DNA of 64,000 bases from Bradyrhizobium diazoefficiens (GCF_018129965.1 NZ_JAFCKW010000014.1:1-64000), one strand, 5' to 3'. Positions 25,814 through 35,547 are shown, counted from the stretch's first letter. Notes: generated by a model from the letters alone, not told the origin. Program-made: numbers and translations.

Positions 25814-28606
25814 TCACGCCGCCGGTGCAGCCAGCGCCTTGTCGCCGGCCATCACATGGGTCAGCGCGCTCTTGATCGCCGATTGCCGCGTCGGGGCGTT
25901 GATCTGTGCACCCAGCAGGTCGGTGACGTAGAACACGTCGCGGGCGCGCTCGCCGAAGGTCGCGACATGGGCCGAGGCGATGTTGAGGTTGAGCTTCGAG
26001 ATCGCGGTGGTCAACTCGTAGAGCAGGCCGGGCCGGTCGAGGCCGGAGACCTCGATCACGGTGTAACGGTCGGACCATTGGTTGTTGATGGTGACTTCCG
26101 GCTCGATCACGAACGGCCGCGCCTTGTTGCGCACGGTGCGCCGCGCCACCACTTCGGGCAGCCGCAGCTTGCCTTCCAGCACGTCCTCGATCATCTCGCC
26201 GATGCGCGTGGCGCGCCGTCCCTCGTCCTCGTCGCGGTCGTATTCCCTGGAGATCGAGATCGTGTCGAGCGCACGGCCGTCGGTCGTCGTGTAGATCTGC
26301 GCGTCGACGATGTTGGCGCCGGCCGAGGCACACGCGCCTGCGATGATCGACAGCAGCCAGGGATGGTCCGCGGCGAAGATGGTGAGCTCGGTGACGCCGC
26401 GCACCTCGTCGAAGCCGACATTGATCGCGAGCTTGTGGCCGGCCTGCTCGCTAGAGCGGACGAAGCGGGCGTGACGGATTTTTCGCGGCAGTTCGACCTT
26501 GAGCCAATAGGCCGGATAGTGCCGGCCGATATAGGCGTCGAGTTCGTCCGCCGGCCATTCGGCGAAGGCGTGCCGGAATTCGGCATAGGCGCCCGTGAGG
26601 CGCTTGCCTCGGTCGACTTCCGAGAAGCCGCCGGTCAGCACCGGTTCGGTCTCGTAATACAACGAGCGCAACAGCTGCGCCTTCCAGCCGTTCCATACGC
26701 CCGGACCGACGCCGCGGATGTCGGCGGTGGTGAGGATCGTCAGCAGCTTCATCTGCTCGACCGACTGCACCACGGCGGCGAAATTCTCGATGGTCTTGCG
26801 GTCGGAGAGGTCGCGTGACTGCGCGACCGTCGACATGGTGAGGTGTTCCTCGATCAGCCAGGCCACGAGCTCGGTATCGGCCGCGCTGAAGCCGAGCCGC
26901 GGGCACAGCCGCCGCGCCACCTTGGCGCCGGCGATGGAATGATCCTCCGGCCTGCCCTTGGCGATGTCGTGCAGCAGCGTCGTGATGTAGATCACCGCGC
27001 GGTGCTCGGGCCGGATCTTGCGCATCAGGTCGCTGGCGAGCGCGAACTCGTCGTGGCCGCCGCGCTCGATCTCCTGCAGGAAGCCGACGCAGCGGATCAG
27101 ATGTTCGTCGACCGTGTAGTGATGATACATGTTGAACTGCATCATCGAGACGATCTTGCCGAAGGCGCGGATGAAGTGGCCGAGCACGCCGGTCTCGTTC
27201 ATCCGTCGCAGCACGATCTCGGCGTTTTCGGAGGTGAGGATCTCCATGAACAGCCGGTTGGCCTCGGGATTTTCGCGCATCTGCGCGTTGATCAGGCCGA
27301 GCGAGCGCGTCACGTCGCGCATCGCATCCGGATGGAAGGCGAGGTTGTTCTTCTGCGCGAGGCGGAAGATGCGGATCAGATTGACCGGGTCGTGCTTGAA
27401 GACGTCGGGAGCGGCGACGTTGATGCGGTTGTTGTCGACGATGAAGTCGTCGCTGTCCGGCACGCGCCGCCTCACCTGCGTCGTGCGCAGCCGCGCCATC
27501 ATCCGGCTCAGCACCGGCGCGGGCTTGGCCTGCTGGTCCTCCAGCTTGGCGCAGAGGATGGCGGTGAGGTTGCCGACTTCCTTGGCGACCAGGAAGTAGT
27601 GCTTCATGAAGCGCTCGACGTCCTGCATGCCGGGATGCGAGGTGTAGCCGAGCCGTACCGCGATCTCGCGCTGGAGGTCGAAGGACAGGCGCTCTTCCGG
27701 CCGGCCGGAGTAGAAGTGCAGATTGCAGCGTACCGACCAGAGGAAATCGGCGCAGCGGCGGAAGGTGCGGTATTCCTGCGCGTCGAACACGCCGCGCTCG
27801 ACCAGTTCGTCGGTGTCGCGCACGCGGTAGACATACTTCGCGATCCAGAACAGCGTGTGCAGGTCGCGCAGCGCGCCCTTGCCGTCCTTGACGTTGGGCT
27901 CGACCAGATAGCGCGACTGGCCGCCGCGGCGATGCCGCTCCTCGCGTTCGGCGAGCTTCGCGGTGACGAATTCGGATGCCGTGCCCTGCACCACTTCCTT
28001 GTCGAAACGGTCGACCAGTTCGTCATAGAGCGGCTGGTCGCCGGTGAGGAAGCGCGTCTCCAGGATGGCGGTGCGGATGGTCATGTCGCCGCGTGCCTGG
28101 CGGATCGACTCGTCGACCGAGCGCGTGGCGTGGCCGACCTTCAGCCCCATGTCCCAGAGGCAGTAGAGGATGGCTTCGGCGACCTGCTCGCCCCAGGCGG
28201 TCTGCTTGTAGGGCAGGATGAAGAGAAGATCGATGTCGGACTCGGGGGCCATCAGGCCGCGGCCGTAGCCGCCGGTCGCGACCACCGCCATGCGCTCGGC
28301 CCCGCTCGGGATCGGCGAGCGATAGAGATGACGCGTGGCCGCCGAGTAGAGGATGCGGATGATCTCGTCCTGCACGTGGCACAGCCGCTCGGCGCAGTGC
28401 CTGCCGTGGCGGTCCTTGAGCAGGATCGCCTGCGCCACGCCGCGCGCCGCGATCAGCTCGGCCTTGAGCAATTGCGCCATGGCCGTGCGAAACGCGTCCT
28501 CGCGTCCCTGGTGCTTTTCGGCGAGTGCGTCGACCGCGGCGGTGATCCGCGCGGTGTCGAAGCGATCATCAACCCCAGGCTTCTGTTCAGTCGCAACGCT
28601 GTCCAT
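25814..28606 (-). CDS. glnD: bifunctional PII uridylyltransferase/uridylyl-removing enzyme
   Basis: GlnD, 930 aa, the nitrogen-status sensor that uridylylates PII proteins when glutamine is low and deuridylylates them when it is high. The nucleotidyltransferase motif is GGYGRGLMAPESDIDLLF near residue 115. A linker domain precedes the HD phosphohydrolase domain with LLHDIAKGRPEDHS near residue 547. Two C-terminal ACT domains follow (around ELTIFAADHPWLLSII and TVIEVSGLDRPGLLYE), which sense glutamine. Length and domain order are standard. Its neighbour in some other rhizobia, mutS, lies about 10.8 kb away here on the same strand. Confidence 0.96.
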   Translation of the reverse strand: MDSVATEQKPGVDDRFDTARITAAVDALAEKHQGREDAFRTAMAQLLKAELIAARGVAQAILLKDRHGRHCAERLCHVQDEIIRILYSAATRHLYRSPIPSGAERMAVVATGGYGRGLMAPESDIDLLFILPYKQTAWGEQVAEAILYCLWDMGLKVGHATRSVDESIRQARGDMTIRTAILETRFLTGDQPLYDELVDRFDKEVVQGTASEFVTAKLAEREERHRRGGQSRYLVEPNVKDGKGALRDLHTLFWIAKYVYRVRDTDELVERGVFDAQEYRTFRRCADFLWSVRCNLHFYSGRPEERLSFDLQREIAVRLGYTSHPGMQDVERFMKHYFLVAKEVGNLTAILCAKLEDQQAKPAPVLSRMMARLRTTQVRRRVPDSDDFIVDNNRINVAAPDVFKHDPVNLIRIFRLAQKNNLAFHPDAMRDVTRSLGLINAQMRENPEANRLFMEILTSENAEIVLRRMNETGVLGHFIRAFGKIVSMMQFNMYHHYTVDEHLIRCVGFLQEIERGGHDEFALASDLMRKIRPEHRAVIYITTLLHDIAKGRPEDHSIAGAKVARRLCPRLGFSAADTELVAWLIEEHLTMSTVAQSRDLSDRKTIENFAAVVQSVEQMKLLTILTTADIRGVGPGVWNGWKAQLLRSLYYETEPVLTGGFSEVDRGKRLTGAYAEFRHAFAEWPADELDAYIGRHYPAYWLKVELPRKIRHARFVRSSEQAGHKLAINVGFDEVRGVTELTIFAADHPWLLSIIAGACASAGANIVDAQIYTTTDGRALDTISISREYDRDEDEGRRATRIGEMIEDVLEGKLRLPEVVARRTVRNKARPFVIEPEVTINNQWSDRYTVIEVSGLDRPGLLYELTTAISKLNLNIASAHVATFGERARDVFYVTDLLGAQINAPTRQSAIKSALTHVMAGDKALAAPAA

Positions 28607-28794
28607 GTCTCACCGGATATAAGAGGTGACGCGCGCTGTCACCCGCCAATCTCTGGCAATAGTCGTTCCATGCTGGAAAAGACCGGCTTTGGGCAAATCT
28701 GTTCTCGGCCAACACGCTTTTGAGGGTGGGATTTTCTCGTTGACCTCTAGATATAACTCATTGAAAAACAATGAAGTTTTGGAGGAGATTGGGC

Positions 28795-29766
28795 ATGATG
28801 AACTTGACGCGACGCATTCTGCTGGCAGGCGCGGTTGCGCTCGCCGTGACCCCCGCCGCCAAGGCGGCGGATCCGCTCAAGGAGATCCGCATCGACTGGG
28901 CGACCTACAATCCGGTGTCGCTGGTCCTGAAGCAGAAGGGGCTGCTGGAGAAGGAATTCGCCAAGGACGGCGTTACCATCACCTGGGTGCAATCGGCGGG
29001 CTCCAACAAGGCGCTCGAATTCCTCAATGCCGGCTCGATCGATTTCGGCTCGACCGCGGGCTCGGCGGCGCTGGTCGCCCGCATCAACGGCAACCCGATC
29101 AAGTCGATCTACGTCTATTCGCGTCCCGAATGGACCGCGCTGGTGACGGGCAAGGACTCCAGGCTCGCAAGCGTGGCCGACCTCAAGGGCAAGCGCGTCG
29201 CGGTGACGCGCGGCACCGATCCGCACATCTTTCTGGTGCGTGCGCTGCTCGGCGCCGGCCTGACCGAGAAGGACATCACGCCGGTGCTGCTCCAGCACGC
29301 CGACGGCAAGACCGCGCTGATCCGCGGCGACGTCGATGCCTGGGCCGGTCTCGATCCGATGATGGCGCAGGCCGAGGTCGAGGAGGGCGCCAGGCTGTTC
29401 TACCGCAAGGCGGACGCCAACACCTGGGGCATCCTCAATGTGCGCGAGCAGTTCCTGAAGGACCATCCGGACGCGGCCCGCCGCGTGCTCGCAGTGTACG
29501 AAGAAGCGCGCAAATATTCGCTGGCGAATTACGATGATCTGAAGAAGACCTTCATCGCCGTGACCAGGCTTCCCGAAGCCGTCGTCGACAAGCAGCTCAA
29601 GGAGCGCACCGACCTCACCCACAGCCGGATCGGCGCGGCCCAGCGCGAGTCGATCCTCGCCGCGGGCCTCGCCCTCCAGCAGGCCGGCGTGGTCGACGCC
29701 AAGGTCGACGTGAAGGCGACGCTGGACGCCCTGATCGACGACCAGGTCCCGCTGCCGACGAATTAG
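28795..29766 (+). CDS. ABC transporter substrate-binding protein (SsuA-like, aliphatic sulfonate family)
   Basis: Periplasmic binding protein of the SsuA/TauA/nitrate (NMT1-like) family, 323 aa. Two adjacent ATGs (28795 and 28798) follow GGAGGAG. The signal peptide is NLTRRILLAGAVALAVTPAA, then KAAD. The family pattern NPVSLVLKQKGLLEKEFAKD, then VTITWVQSAGSNKALEFLNA, then GSIDFGSTAGSAALVAR is clear. It is the first gene of a transporter set with a permease and ATPase downstream, separated from the permease by a type A repeat. Sulfonates are the usual substrates, but other small anions are possible. Confidence 0.88.
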   Translation: MMNLTRRILLAGAVALAVTPAAKAADPLKEIRIDWATYNPVSLVLKQKGLLEKEFAKDGVTITWVQSAGSNKALEFLNAGSIDFGSTAGSAALVARINGNPIKSIYVYSRPEWTALVTGKDSRLASVADLKGKRVAVTRGTDPHIFLVRALLGAGLTEKDITPVLLQHADGKTALIRGDVDAWAGLDPMMAQAEVEEGARLFYRKADANTWGILNVREQFLKDHPDAARRVLAVYEEARKYSLANYDDLKKTFIAVTRLPEAVVDKQLKERTDLTHSRIGAAQRESILAAGLALQQAGVVDAKVDVKATLDALIDDQVPLPTN

Positions 29767-29803
29767 TTCGCGTGGAAGAGGCACGCGGGCGCGTCAAACT
29801 CCG

Positions 29804-29947
29804 CCGTCCTCCCGGGGCGCGAAGCGAGCCCGGGACCCATAGCCCCAGGAAGTGATTTGGCGCGAAAGAGGTCACCCCGCGTCCCCGTAACCACATCGTC
29901 CTGTGGTTATGGGCCCCGGATCTGCGCTTCGCTTGTCCGGGGCGACA
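29804..29947. repeat. palindromic intergenic repeat, type A, inside a transporter operon
   Basis: CGTCCTCCCGGGGCGCGAAG plus CGAGCCCGGGACCCATAG is mirrored by CTGTGGTTATGGGCCCCGG and CTTCGCTTGTCCGGGGCGAC. It sits between the binding-protein and permease genes of the SsuABC-like transporter, a second case of a type A repeat interrupting a transporter gene set. Confidence 0.82.
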
Positions 29948-30002
29948 GCCGAGATTGCCGCACGCCCTTGCATTCCCTGACGAGACACGCTTCGTACCGG
30001 CC

Positions 30003-30848
30003 ATGAGCTCCGACGCGCCAGTCCTTCAACAGACCTCGGAACCGGGCGAGAACGCGACCGCGCCCTCGCGCGTTTCGCGTTACGCAGGGCCGATGCTGGG
30101 CGTTGTGCTGCCGCTGACCCTGGCGCTCGGCTGGGAACTCCTGGTCTGGTCCGGCTGGTCCAACGGCCGGCTGGTGCCGCCGCCCTCGCGCGTCCTTGCC
30201 ACCATTGCCGATCTCGCCCGTTCCGGCGACCTCGTCCGCCACATCGCCGCGACGCTGTGGCGTGTCGGTCTCGGCTTTGCGTTCGGCGTGGTCGCAGGCA
30301 CGTTGCTCGGCGCCATCTCCGGCTATTGGTCGCTGGCGCGCCGGCTGCTCGACCCGACGGTACAGGCGATCCGTGCGATCCCGTCGCTGGCCTGGGTGCC
30401 GCTGTTCATCCTCTGGCTCGGTATTTTCGAGACCTCGAAGATCGCGCTGATCGCGGTCGGCGTGTTCTTCCCGGTCTATCTCGGCGTGATGGGTGCGATC
30501 CTGTCGGTCGATCGCAAGATCGTCGAGGTTGGCCGCACCTTCCGCCTCTCGGGCCCCGCGATGATCCGACGCATTTTGCTGCCTGCGGTTCTGCCGGCCT
30601 ATGTCGTGTCCCTGCGCGTCGGCCTGGGGTTGGGCTGGATGTTCGTGGTCGCGGCCGAATTGATCGGCGCCTCCGAAGGTCTCGGCTATCTCCTGCTCGA
30701 CGGCCAGCAGCTCGGCAAGCCTGCGCAGATCCTTGCGGCCATCGTGATCTTCGCCATCCTCGGCAAGCTCACCGACTGGCTGATCGAGGTCGGCGCCGCG
30801 CCCTTCCTGCGCTGGCAGGACGCCTTCGGGCGCGCCAAGGAAATGTGA
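30003..30848 (+). CDS. ABC transporter permease (SsuC-like)
   Basis: Inner-membrane permease of the BPD_transp_1 family, 281 aa, with about six helices (e.g. VGLGFAFGVVAGTLLGAISG and IALIAVGVFFPVYLGVMGAI). The cytoplasmic coupling segment reads EVGRTFRLSGPAMIRRILLP, followed by AAELIGASEGLGYLLL, the usual SsuC/TauC pattern. The start MSSDAPV at 30003 avoids an in-frame extension through repeat sequence. The ATPase gene follows 17 bp downstream. Confidence 0.88.
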   Translation: MSSDAPVLQQTSEPGENATAPSRVSRYAGPMLGVVLPLTLALGWELLVWSGWSNGRLVPPPSRVLATIADLARSGDLVRHIAATLWRVGLGFAFGVVAGTLLGAISGYWSLARRLLDPTVQAIRAIPSLAWVPLFILWLGIFETSKIALIAVGVFFPVYLGVMGAILSVDRKIVEVGRTFRLSGPAMIRRILLPAVLPAYVVSLRVGLGLGWMFVVAAELIGASEGLGYLLLDGQQLGKPAQILAAIVIFAILGKLTDWLIEVGAAPFLRWQDAFGRAKEM

Positions 30849-30865
30849 GAGAGGAGCGTTACGCG

Positions 30866-31651
30866 ATGCTGGCGCTCGACCGGGTCGGCAAGACCTATCC
30901 CAATGGCGTGCAGGCGCTGGCGCGCTTCTCCGCCGAGATCAGGCAGGGCGAGATCGTCGCCATCATCGGCGGCTCAGGCTGCGGCAAGTCCACGCTGCTG
31001 CGCGCCATCGCCGGTCTCGACCGTGCCAGCGCCGGCACCGTGACGCTCGACGGCGAGGCGATCGCCGCGCCCCATGCCAAGATCGGCATCATCTTCCAGG
31101 AGCCGCGGCTGCTGCCCTGGCTCACCGTCGCCGACAATATCGGCTTTGGCATTGCCGACCTGCCGGCAACGGAACGGCGCGAGAAGGTCGCCCGGGCGCT
31201 CGAACGCGTCGGGCTTGCCGAAAAGGCGCAGGCCTGGCCGCGCGAACTCTCGGGCGGACAGGCGCAGCGTGTCGCGATTGCCCGTGCGCTGGTGCCGCAG
31301 CCCGAAGTGCTGCTGCTCGACGAGCCGTTCTCCGCGCTCGATGCGTTCACCCGCCGCGATTTGCAGGATCATCTGCTCGATCTCTGGGCCGATACACGGC
31401 CGACGCTGGTCCTCGTCACGCATGACGTCGACGAGGCCGTGGTACTGGCCGACCGCGTGCTGGTGATGCGGCCGCGGCCGGGCCGGCTGTTCGACCGGAT
31501 CGAGATCAATCTCGGCCGGCCGCGCGACCGCAATTCGCCGCTGTTCGAGACCTTCAAGCGCAGCGTGCTGACGTCACTCGACCGGTCGCTCGATCGCAGC
31601 GTGCCCGACCGTGACGCGACCCAGGGTCCCGGTCAGGCCATGTGGTGGTGA
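30866..31651 (+). CDS. ABC transporter ATP-binding protein (SsuB-like)
   Basis: ATPase subunit, 261 aa, with Walker A GGSGCGKSTLL, Q-loop FQEPRLLPW, signature LSGGQAQRVAIARAL, Walker B LLLLDEPFSALD and switch His in LVTHDVDEA. The RLLPWLTVADNI wording is typical of the SsuB/TauB/NrtD group. A GAGAGGAG ribosome binding site supports the ATG at 30866. It completes the three-gene importer with the preceding permease and binding protein. Confidence 0.9.
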   Translation: MLALDRVGKTYPNGVQALARFSAEIRQGEIVAIIGGSGCGKSTLLRAIAGLDRASAGTVTLDGEAIAAPHAKIGIIFQEPRLLPWLTVADNIGFGIADLPATERREKVARALERVGLAEKAQAWPRELSGGQAQRVAIARALVPQPEVLLLDEPFSALDAFTRRDLQDHLLDLWADTRPTLVLVTHDVDEAVVLADRVLVMRPRPGRLFDRIEINLGRPRDRNSPLFETFKRSVLTSLDRSLDRSVPDRDATQGPGQAMWW

Positions 31652-31704
31652 CTTTTTCTCTCCGAACCGGTACATCGAGGGGCAACTGTCCCGGGAGAGA
31701 ACAA

Positions 31705-32214
31705 ATGGACGCCGCCGCACTTCGCCAGATGCAGGCCCCGATCAAGGAACGCTACAAGACCGATCCCAAGACCGCGATGATCACGCTGAAGGCGAAGGGC
31801 TCGACCGACAGCGACGGCATCGCCTGCAAGGTCGAGACCGGCCGCGCCATCGCAATGGCAGGGCTGCATCCCGCCACCGGCGGCTCGGGCCTGGAACTCT
31901 GCTCCGGCGACATGCTTCTTGAGGCACTGGTCGCCTGCGCCGGCGTCACGCTGAAATCGGTTGCGACCGCGATCGAGGTGTCCATGAAGACCGGCAACGT
32001 CTATGCCGAGGGCGATCTCGATTTTCGCGGCACGCTCGGCATCGACAAGGAGACGCCGGTCGGCTTCGCCGAGATCCGGCTGCGTTTCGAGGTCGACACC
32101 GATGCACCGCAGGACAAGCTCGATCTGCTGCTGAAGCTGACCGAACGCTATTGCGTGGTCTACCAGACCATCAAGAACGGCCCGAAGGTTTCGGTGTCGA
32201 TGCAGCGGATGTGA
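31705..32214 (+). CDS. OsmC family protein
   Basis: OsmC/Ohr-like protein of 169 aa. The first reactive-Cys region is LELCSGDMLLEALVACAGVT and the second conserved Cys lies in TERYCVVYQTI. Family members reduce organic hydroperoxides through these cysteines, though many OsmC-like proteins have no proven substrate. A GGGAGAG ribosome binding site precedes the ATG at 31705. It lies 53 bp after the ATPase gene and may be co-transcribed with it. Confidence 0.86.
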   Translation: MDAAALRQMQAPIKERYKTDPKTAMITLKAKGSTDSDGIACKVETGRAIAMAGLHPATGGSGLELCSGDMLLEALVACAGVTLKSVATAIEVSMKTGNVYAEGDLDFRGTLGIDKETPVGFAEIRLRFEVDTDAPQDKLDLLLKLTERYCVVYQTIKNGPKVSVSMQRM

Positions 32215-32241
32215 GGCGAGGGCCGCAACCCGACAATCGGT

Positions 32242-32375
32242 GTCGTCCCGGCGAACGCCGGGACCCATAATCCCAAACGCCGATTGCATTGCCGAACTCG
32301 TCACCACAACCGTCTAACACAGCAAAGCCTGTGGTTATGGGTCCCGGATTTGCGCTTCGCTTGTCCAGGACGACA
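32242..32375. repeat. palindromic intergenic repeat, type A
   Basis: GTCGTCCCGGCGAACGCCGG plus GACCCATAATCCC is mirrored by CCTGTGGTTATGGGTCCCGG and GCTTGTCCAGGACGAC. The right end abuts the start of the next gene, leaving only 4 bp to its ATG. Confidence 0.82.
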
Positions 32376-32379
32376 AAAA

Positions 32380-33177
32380 ATGCCCCTCGACCTCCACTTC
32401 ATTCTCTTCCTTCTCCTGCGCATGGCGATCGCGGCGGCGTTCGTCGTGTCGGCGTCGATCATCACCGAGCGCTCCGGGCCGGTGATCGGCGCGCTGGTGG
32501 CGACGCTGCCGGTCTCGGCAGGTCCCTCCTACGTCTTCCTCGCGATCGATCATGACGCCGCCTTCATCGCGCAGGGCGCGCTGTCGAGCCTGCCGGTCAA
32601 CGCGGCGACCATTGTCATGGCACTCACCTATGTCGTGCTGGCGCAGCGTCACGGCCTCATGACGAGTTGCGCAAGCGCATTCGCGGTCTGGATCGCAATG
32701 GCCTCGGTCATCCGCATGTGCGACTGGACCCTAACGGCCGGCCTCGCCGCGAACCTGATCGCGTTCGGCATCTGCATTCCGCTTCTCGCCCGGTATCGCC
32801 ACGTGAAGATGCCGATGGTGACGCGCCGCTGGTACGACATTCCGATGCGGGCCGCGCTGGTCGCAACGCTCGTCGCCATCGTGGTCTCGACCTCGGGCTG
32901 GGTCGGTCCCCGCATCAGCGGCATCATCGCGCTCTACCCCGTCGTGTTCTCCAGCATGATGGTGATCCTGCATCCGCGCATCGGCGGCCCGCCGACCGCG
33001 GCCGTGCTCGCCAACTCCGCCTGGGGCCTGCTCGGGTTCGGGATGGCGATCGCGGTGCTGCATGTCGGTGCCGCCCATTTCGGCTCCGCGGTCGGCCTCA
33101 GCCTCGCGCTCGCGACCTGCATCGTCTGGAACCTGACGCTGTGGTCCGTGGCGCGGCGCGCGCGACCGATGGCCTGA
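32380..33177 (+). CDS. multi-pass membrane protein of unknown function
   Basis: Protein of 265 aa, largely hydrophobic, with about eight predicted transmembrane stretches (for example FILFLLLRMAIAAAFVVSAS, GLMTSCASAFAVWIAMASVI and ALVATLVAIVVSTSGWV). Recurrent motifs are SGPVIGALVATLPVSAGPSY near the start and GPRISGIIALYPVVFSSMMV later. These look like two related halves, suggesting an inverted-repeat transporter-like fold. I do not recognise the family with certainty. The start at 32380 sits directly against a type A repeat and lacks an obvious ribosome binding site. Confidence 0.75.
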   Translation: MPLDLHFILFLLLRMAIAAAFVVSASIITERSGPVIGALVATLPVSAGPSYVFLAIDHDAAFIAQGALSSLPVNAATIVMALTYVVLAQRHGLMTSCASAFAVWIAMASVIRMCDWTLTAGLAANLIAFGICIPLLARYRHVKMPMVTRRWYDIPMRAALVATLVAIVVSTSGWVGPRISGIIALYPVVFSSMMVILHPRIGGPPTAAVLANSAWGLLGFGMAIAVLHVGAAHFGSAVGLSLALATCIVWNLTLWSVARRARPMA

Positions 33178-33448
33178 TTGCGAATCGAATCGCGAAGACT
33201 CGCGCAGCGAAGCTGCGAGGGGACGTCCCCGTGGAAACCCGGGGGCAGGATTCGGACAGGCGCGGCACAGCCGGCCTCGCAAGTCATTGAATTTGCGAGT
33301 CGCCGCTGAATTTCAGATGAATCGCGAGGGCCGAAAAAACGACGGCTTCGTTATCGGTCCATTTGAGAATTTGTTTTATTCAATTGTTTGCTTCTTCGCC
33401 GTGAGCCCGACGGATGGAGCGAGTCCTAAAAAGTTTGGAGAGCAAGGA

Positions 33449-35125
33449 ATGTTCGGTCGTAAGTCGCACGGAGACGCCCAGGCCCAGCTCGATGCCTTCA
33501 GCCGCTCGCAGGCCGTGATCGAATTCAACCTGGACGGTACGATCGTGACCGCCAACCAGAACTTCCTGAATGCGCTCGGCTACACGCTCGACGAGATCAA
33601 GGGCAAGCATCATTCGATGTTCGTTCCGGCCGCCCAGCGCGACAGCGCCGCTTACAAGGCGTTCTGGGCCGCACTCAACCGCGGCGAATTTCAGGCGGGG
33701 GAATTCAAGCGCATCGCCAAGGACGGCCGTGAGGTCTGGATCGAAGCGTCCTACAATGCGATCTTCGGCGGCGACGGAAAGCCGGTGAAGGTCGTGAAGA
33801 TCGCGTCCGACATTACCGCGAAGAAGATCCGCAGCCTGGAGGACGCCTCCAAGATCGCCGCGATCGGGCGGGCCCAGGCCGTGATCGAATTCAGACTCGA
33901 CGGCACCATCGTCACCGCCAACGAGAACTTCTGCAACACGCTCGGCTATTCGCTTGCGGAAATCCAGGGCAAGCATCACAGCCTGTTCGTACCGGCCGAT
34001 CAGCGCGACGGCGCGGCGTATCGTGAGTTCTGGGCGGCTCTCAATCGCGGCGAATACCAGGCCGGTGAGTTCAAGCGCATCGGCAAGGGCGGCCGCGAGG
34101 TCTGGATTCTCGCAAGTTACAATCCGAAGCTCGACGAGGAGGGCAAGCCATTCGGCGTCGTGAAGTTCGCGACCGACGTCACCGCCGACAAGCTGAAAAA
34201 CGCGGATTCAGACGGCCAGCTCGCGGCCATCGACAAGGCCCAGGCCGTGATCGCGTTCAACATGGACGGCACCATCATCACCGCCAATGCCAATTTCCTC
34301 GGTGCGCTCGGCTATTCGCTGGACGAGATCAAGGGCAGGCATCACAGCATGTTCGTGGAGCCGTCCGAGCGCGACGGCTCCGCCTATCGCGAGTTCTGGG
34401 CCGCGCTCAACCGCGGCCAGTACCAGGCAGCCGAATACAAGCGCATCGGCAAGGGCGGCAAGGAGGTCTACATCCAGGCCTCCTACAACCCGATCTTCGA
34501 CCTCAACGGCAAGCCGTATAAGGTCGTGAAATACGCCACCGATGTCACGAGGCAGGTCCTGGTGCGCATGGGCAACGAACGCGTCCGCGCCATGATGGAA
34601 TCGGTCGCCGCCGGATCGGAGGAGCTAAATATCTCGGTGCGTGAGATCTCGGAGGCCATGACCAAGTCGCGCGAAAGCGCGAGCAGCGCGGTCGATCAGG
34701 TCTCCGCCGCCGACTCGCAGGCCCAGCGGCTGACCGAAGCGGCGCAGGCGATGAGCGGCATCGTCGAACTCATCAACAGCATCACCGGGCAGATCAACCT
34801 GCTGGCGCTCAATGCCACGATCGAGTCGGCGCGCGCGGGCGAAGCCGGCCGCGGCTTCGCGGTGGTCGCCTCGGAGGTGAAGAGCCTCGCCAACCAGGCC
34901 AAGCAGGCCACCGACAAGATCGGCGCGGAAATCGGCAGCCTCAACGGCATCTCGGGTGACGTCGTCGCCGCCCTGGCCTCGATCAAGACCGCCATCAACA
35001 ACGTCAGCGAATATGTGACGTCGACGGCCGCTGCGATCGAGGAGCAGAGCACCGTGACCAATGAGATGTCGACAAGCATGCAACGCGCGGCCGCGGAAGC
35101 CGCCGCCATGGCCGCAAGCGCCTAG
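33449..35125 (+). CDS. soluble triple-PAS methyl-accepting chemotaxis protein (BdlA-like), copy 1
   Basis: Chemoreceptor of 558 aa without transmembrane helices or HAMP domain, so it should be cytoplasmic. Three PAS/PAC domains of exactly 122 residues each (repeat starts near residues 21, 143 and 265) share the pattern LGYxLxEIxGKHHSMFVP, FWAALNRGE and FKRI. A short MCP signalling domain follows, with the conserved hairpin tip around residue 450: ITGQINLLALNATIESARAG, then EAGRGFAVVASEVK. No C-terminal CheR/CheB-tethering pentapeptide is seen. The layout resembles Pseudomonas BdlA, which has two PAS domains. The ATG at 33449 follows GGAGAGCAAGGA. It is the first of three tandem paralogs. Confidence 0.92.
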   Translation: MFGRKSHGDAQAQLDAFSRSQAVIEFNLDGTIVTANQNFLNALGYTLDEIKGKHHSMFVPAAQRDSAAYKAFWAALNRGEFQAGEFKRIAKDGREVWIEASYNAIFGGDGKPVKVVKIASDITAKKIRSLEDASKIAAIGRAQAVIEFRLDGTIVTANENFCNTLGYSLAEIQGKHHSLFVPADQRDGAAYREFWAALNRGEYQAGEFKRIGKGGREVWILASYNPKLDEEGKPFGVVKFATDVTADKLKNADSDGQLAAIDKAQAVIAFNMDGTIITANANFLGALGYSLDEIKGRHHSMFVEPSERDGSAYREFWAALNRGQYQAAEYKRIGKGGKEVYIQASYNPIFDLNGKPYKVVKYATDVTRQVLVRMGNERVRAMMESVAAGSEELNISVREISEAMTKSRESASSAVDQVSAADSQAQRLTEAAQAMSGIVELINSITGQINLLALNATIESARAGEAGRGFAVVASEVKSLANQAKQATDKIGAEIGSLNGISGDVVAALASIKTAINNVSEYVTSTAAAIEEQSTVTNEMSTSMQRAAAEAAAMAASA

Positions 35126-35222
35126 GGCTTTTCCGGTTCTGATTGAATCGGAACCGAAGCTCTAGATGCTTGTTTTGACGCGTTTTCTTCACGCGAACCG
35201 GTATCCACTTCGGTCGAAAACG
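35123..35222. repeat. palindromic repeat, type E (extended copy)
   Basis: CCGGTTCTGATTGAATCGGA plus ACCGAAGCTCTAG is the reverse-oriented counterpart of the element at 21241-21284. It continues with TGCTTGTTTTGACGCGTTTT and CGCGAACCGGTATCCACTTC, an extension I associate with Bradyrhizobium genomes. The element begins at the stop codon of the first chemoreceptor gene. Confidence 0.8.
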
Positions 35223-35547
35223 CGCCAGCCCGTCGACCGGGGCGGGCGACGAAGTTCCCCGATACCCGGCCCATGCAAGCTACGGGACTATTACGGGCCC
35301 GTAGTTTCACGTGCTTCGGATTCAGCGATTCCCGGGCCGCCGTTAAGATTTCTTTCGGCGGGGGCGCCTTAGCCTGCGCGAGGGCTACTCCTTCAGACGG
35401 CTTGCGCCGGGCTGCGGCCGCTCCCGGCGGCCGGTGCGCAGCTAGGTCATGCCGGCCGTGAGGGCTGGCCCTTCCTGTGTGCATTTCCGCATTCCGCAAC
35501 GATTGCTCGTTTGCCAGATTGCTCGGTCTCGATACGGAGAATATCTG
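35223..35547. other. 325-bp leader region of the second chemoreceptor gene
   Basis: This sequence lies between the type E repeat and the second chemoreceptor gene. It has GC-rich tracts (GGCTGCGGCCGCTCCCGGCG near 35413) and ends with GGAG at 35536 as ribosome binding site. No coding frame or clear promoter is recognised. It has no obvious resemblance to the leaders of the other two chemoreceptor genes. Confidence 0.5.

Noticed and set aside
26843..28723. 626-codon open frame opposite glnD
   Set aside because: It is a shadow of glnD in GC-rich DNA, with no plausible protein motifs.
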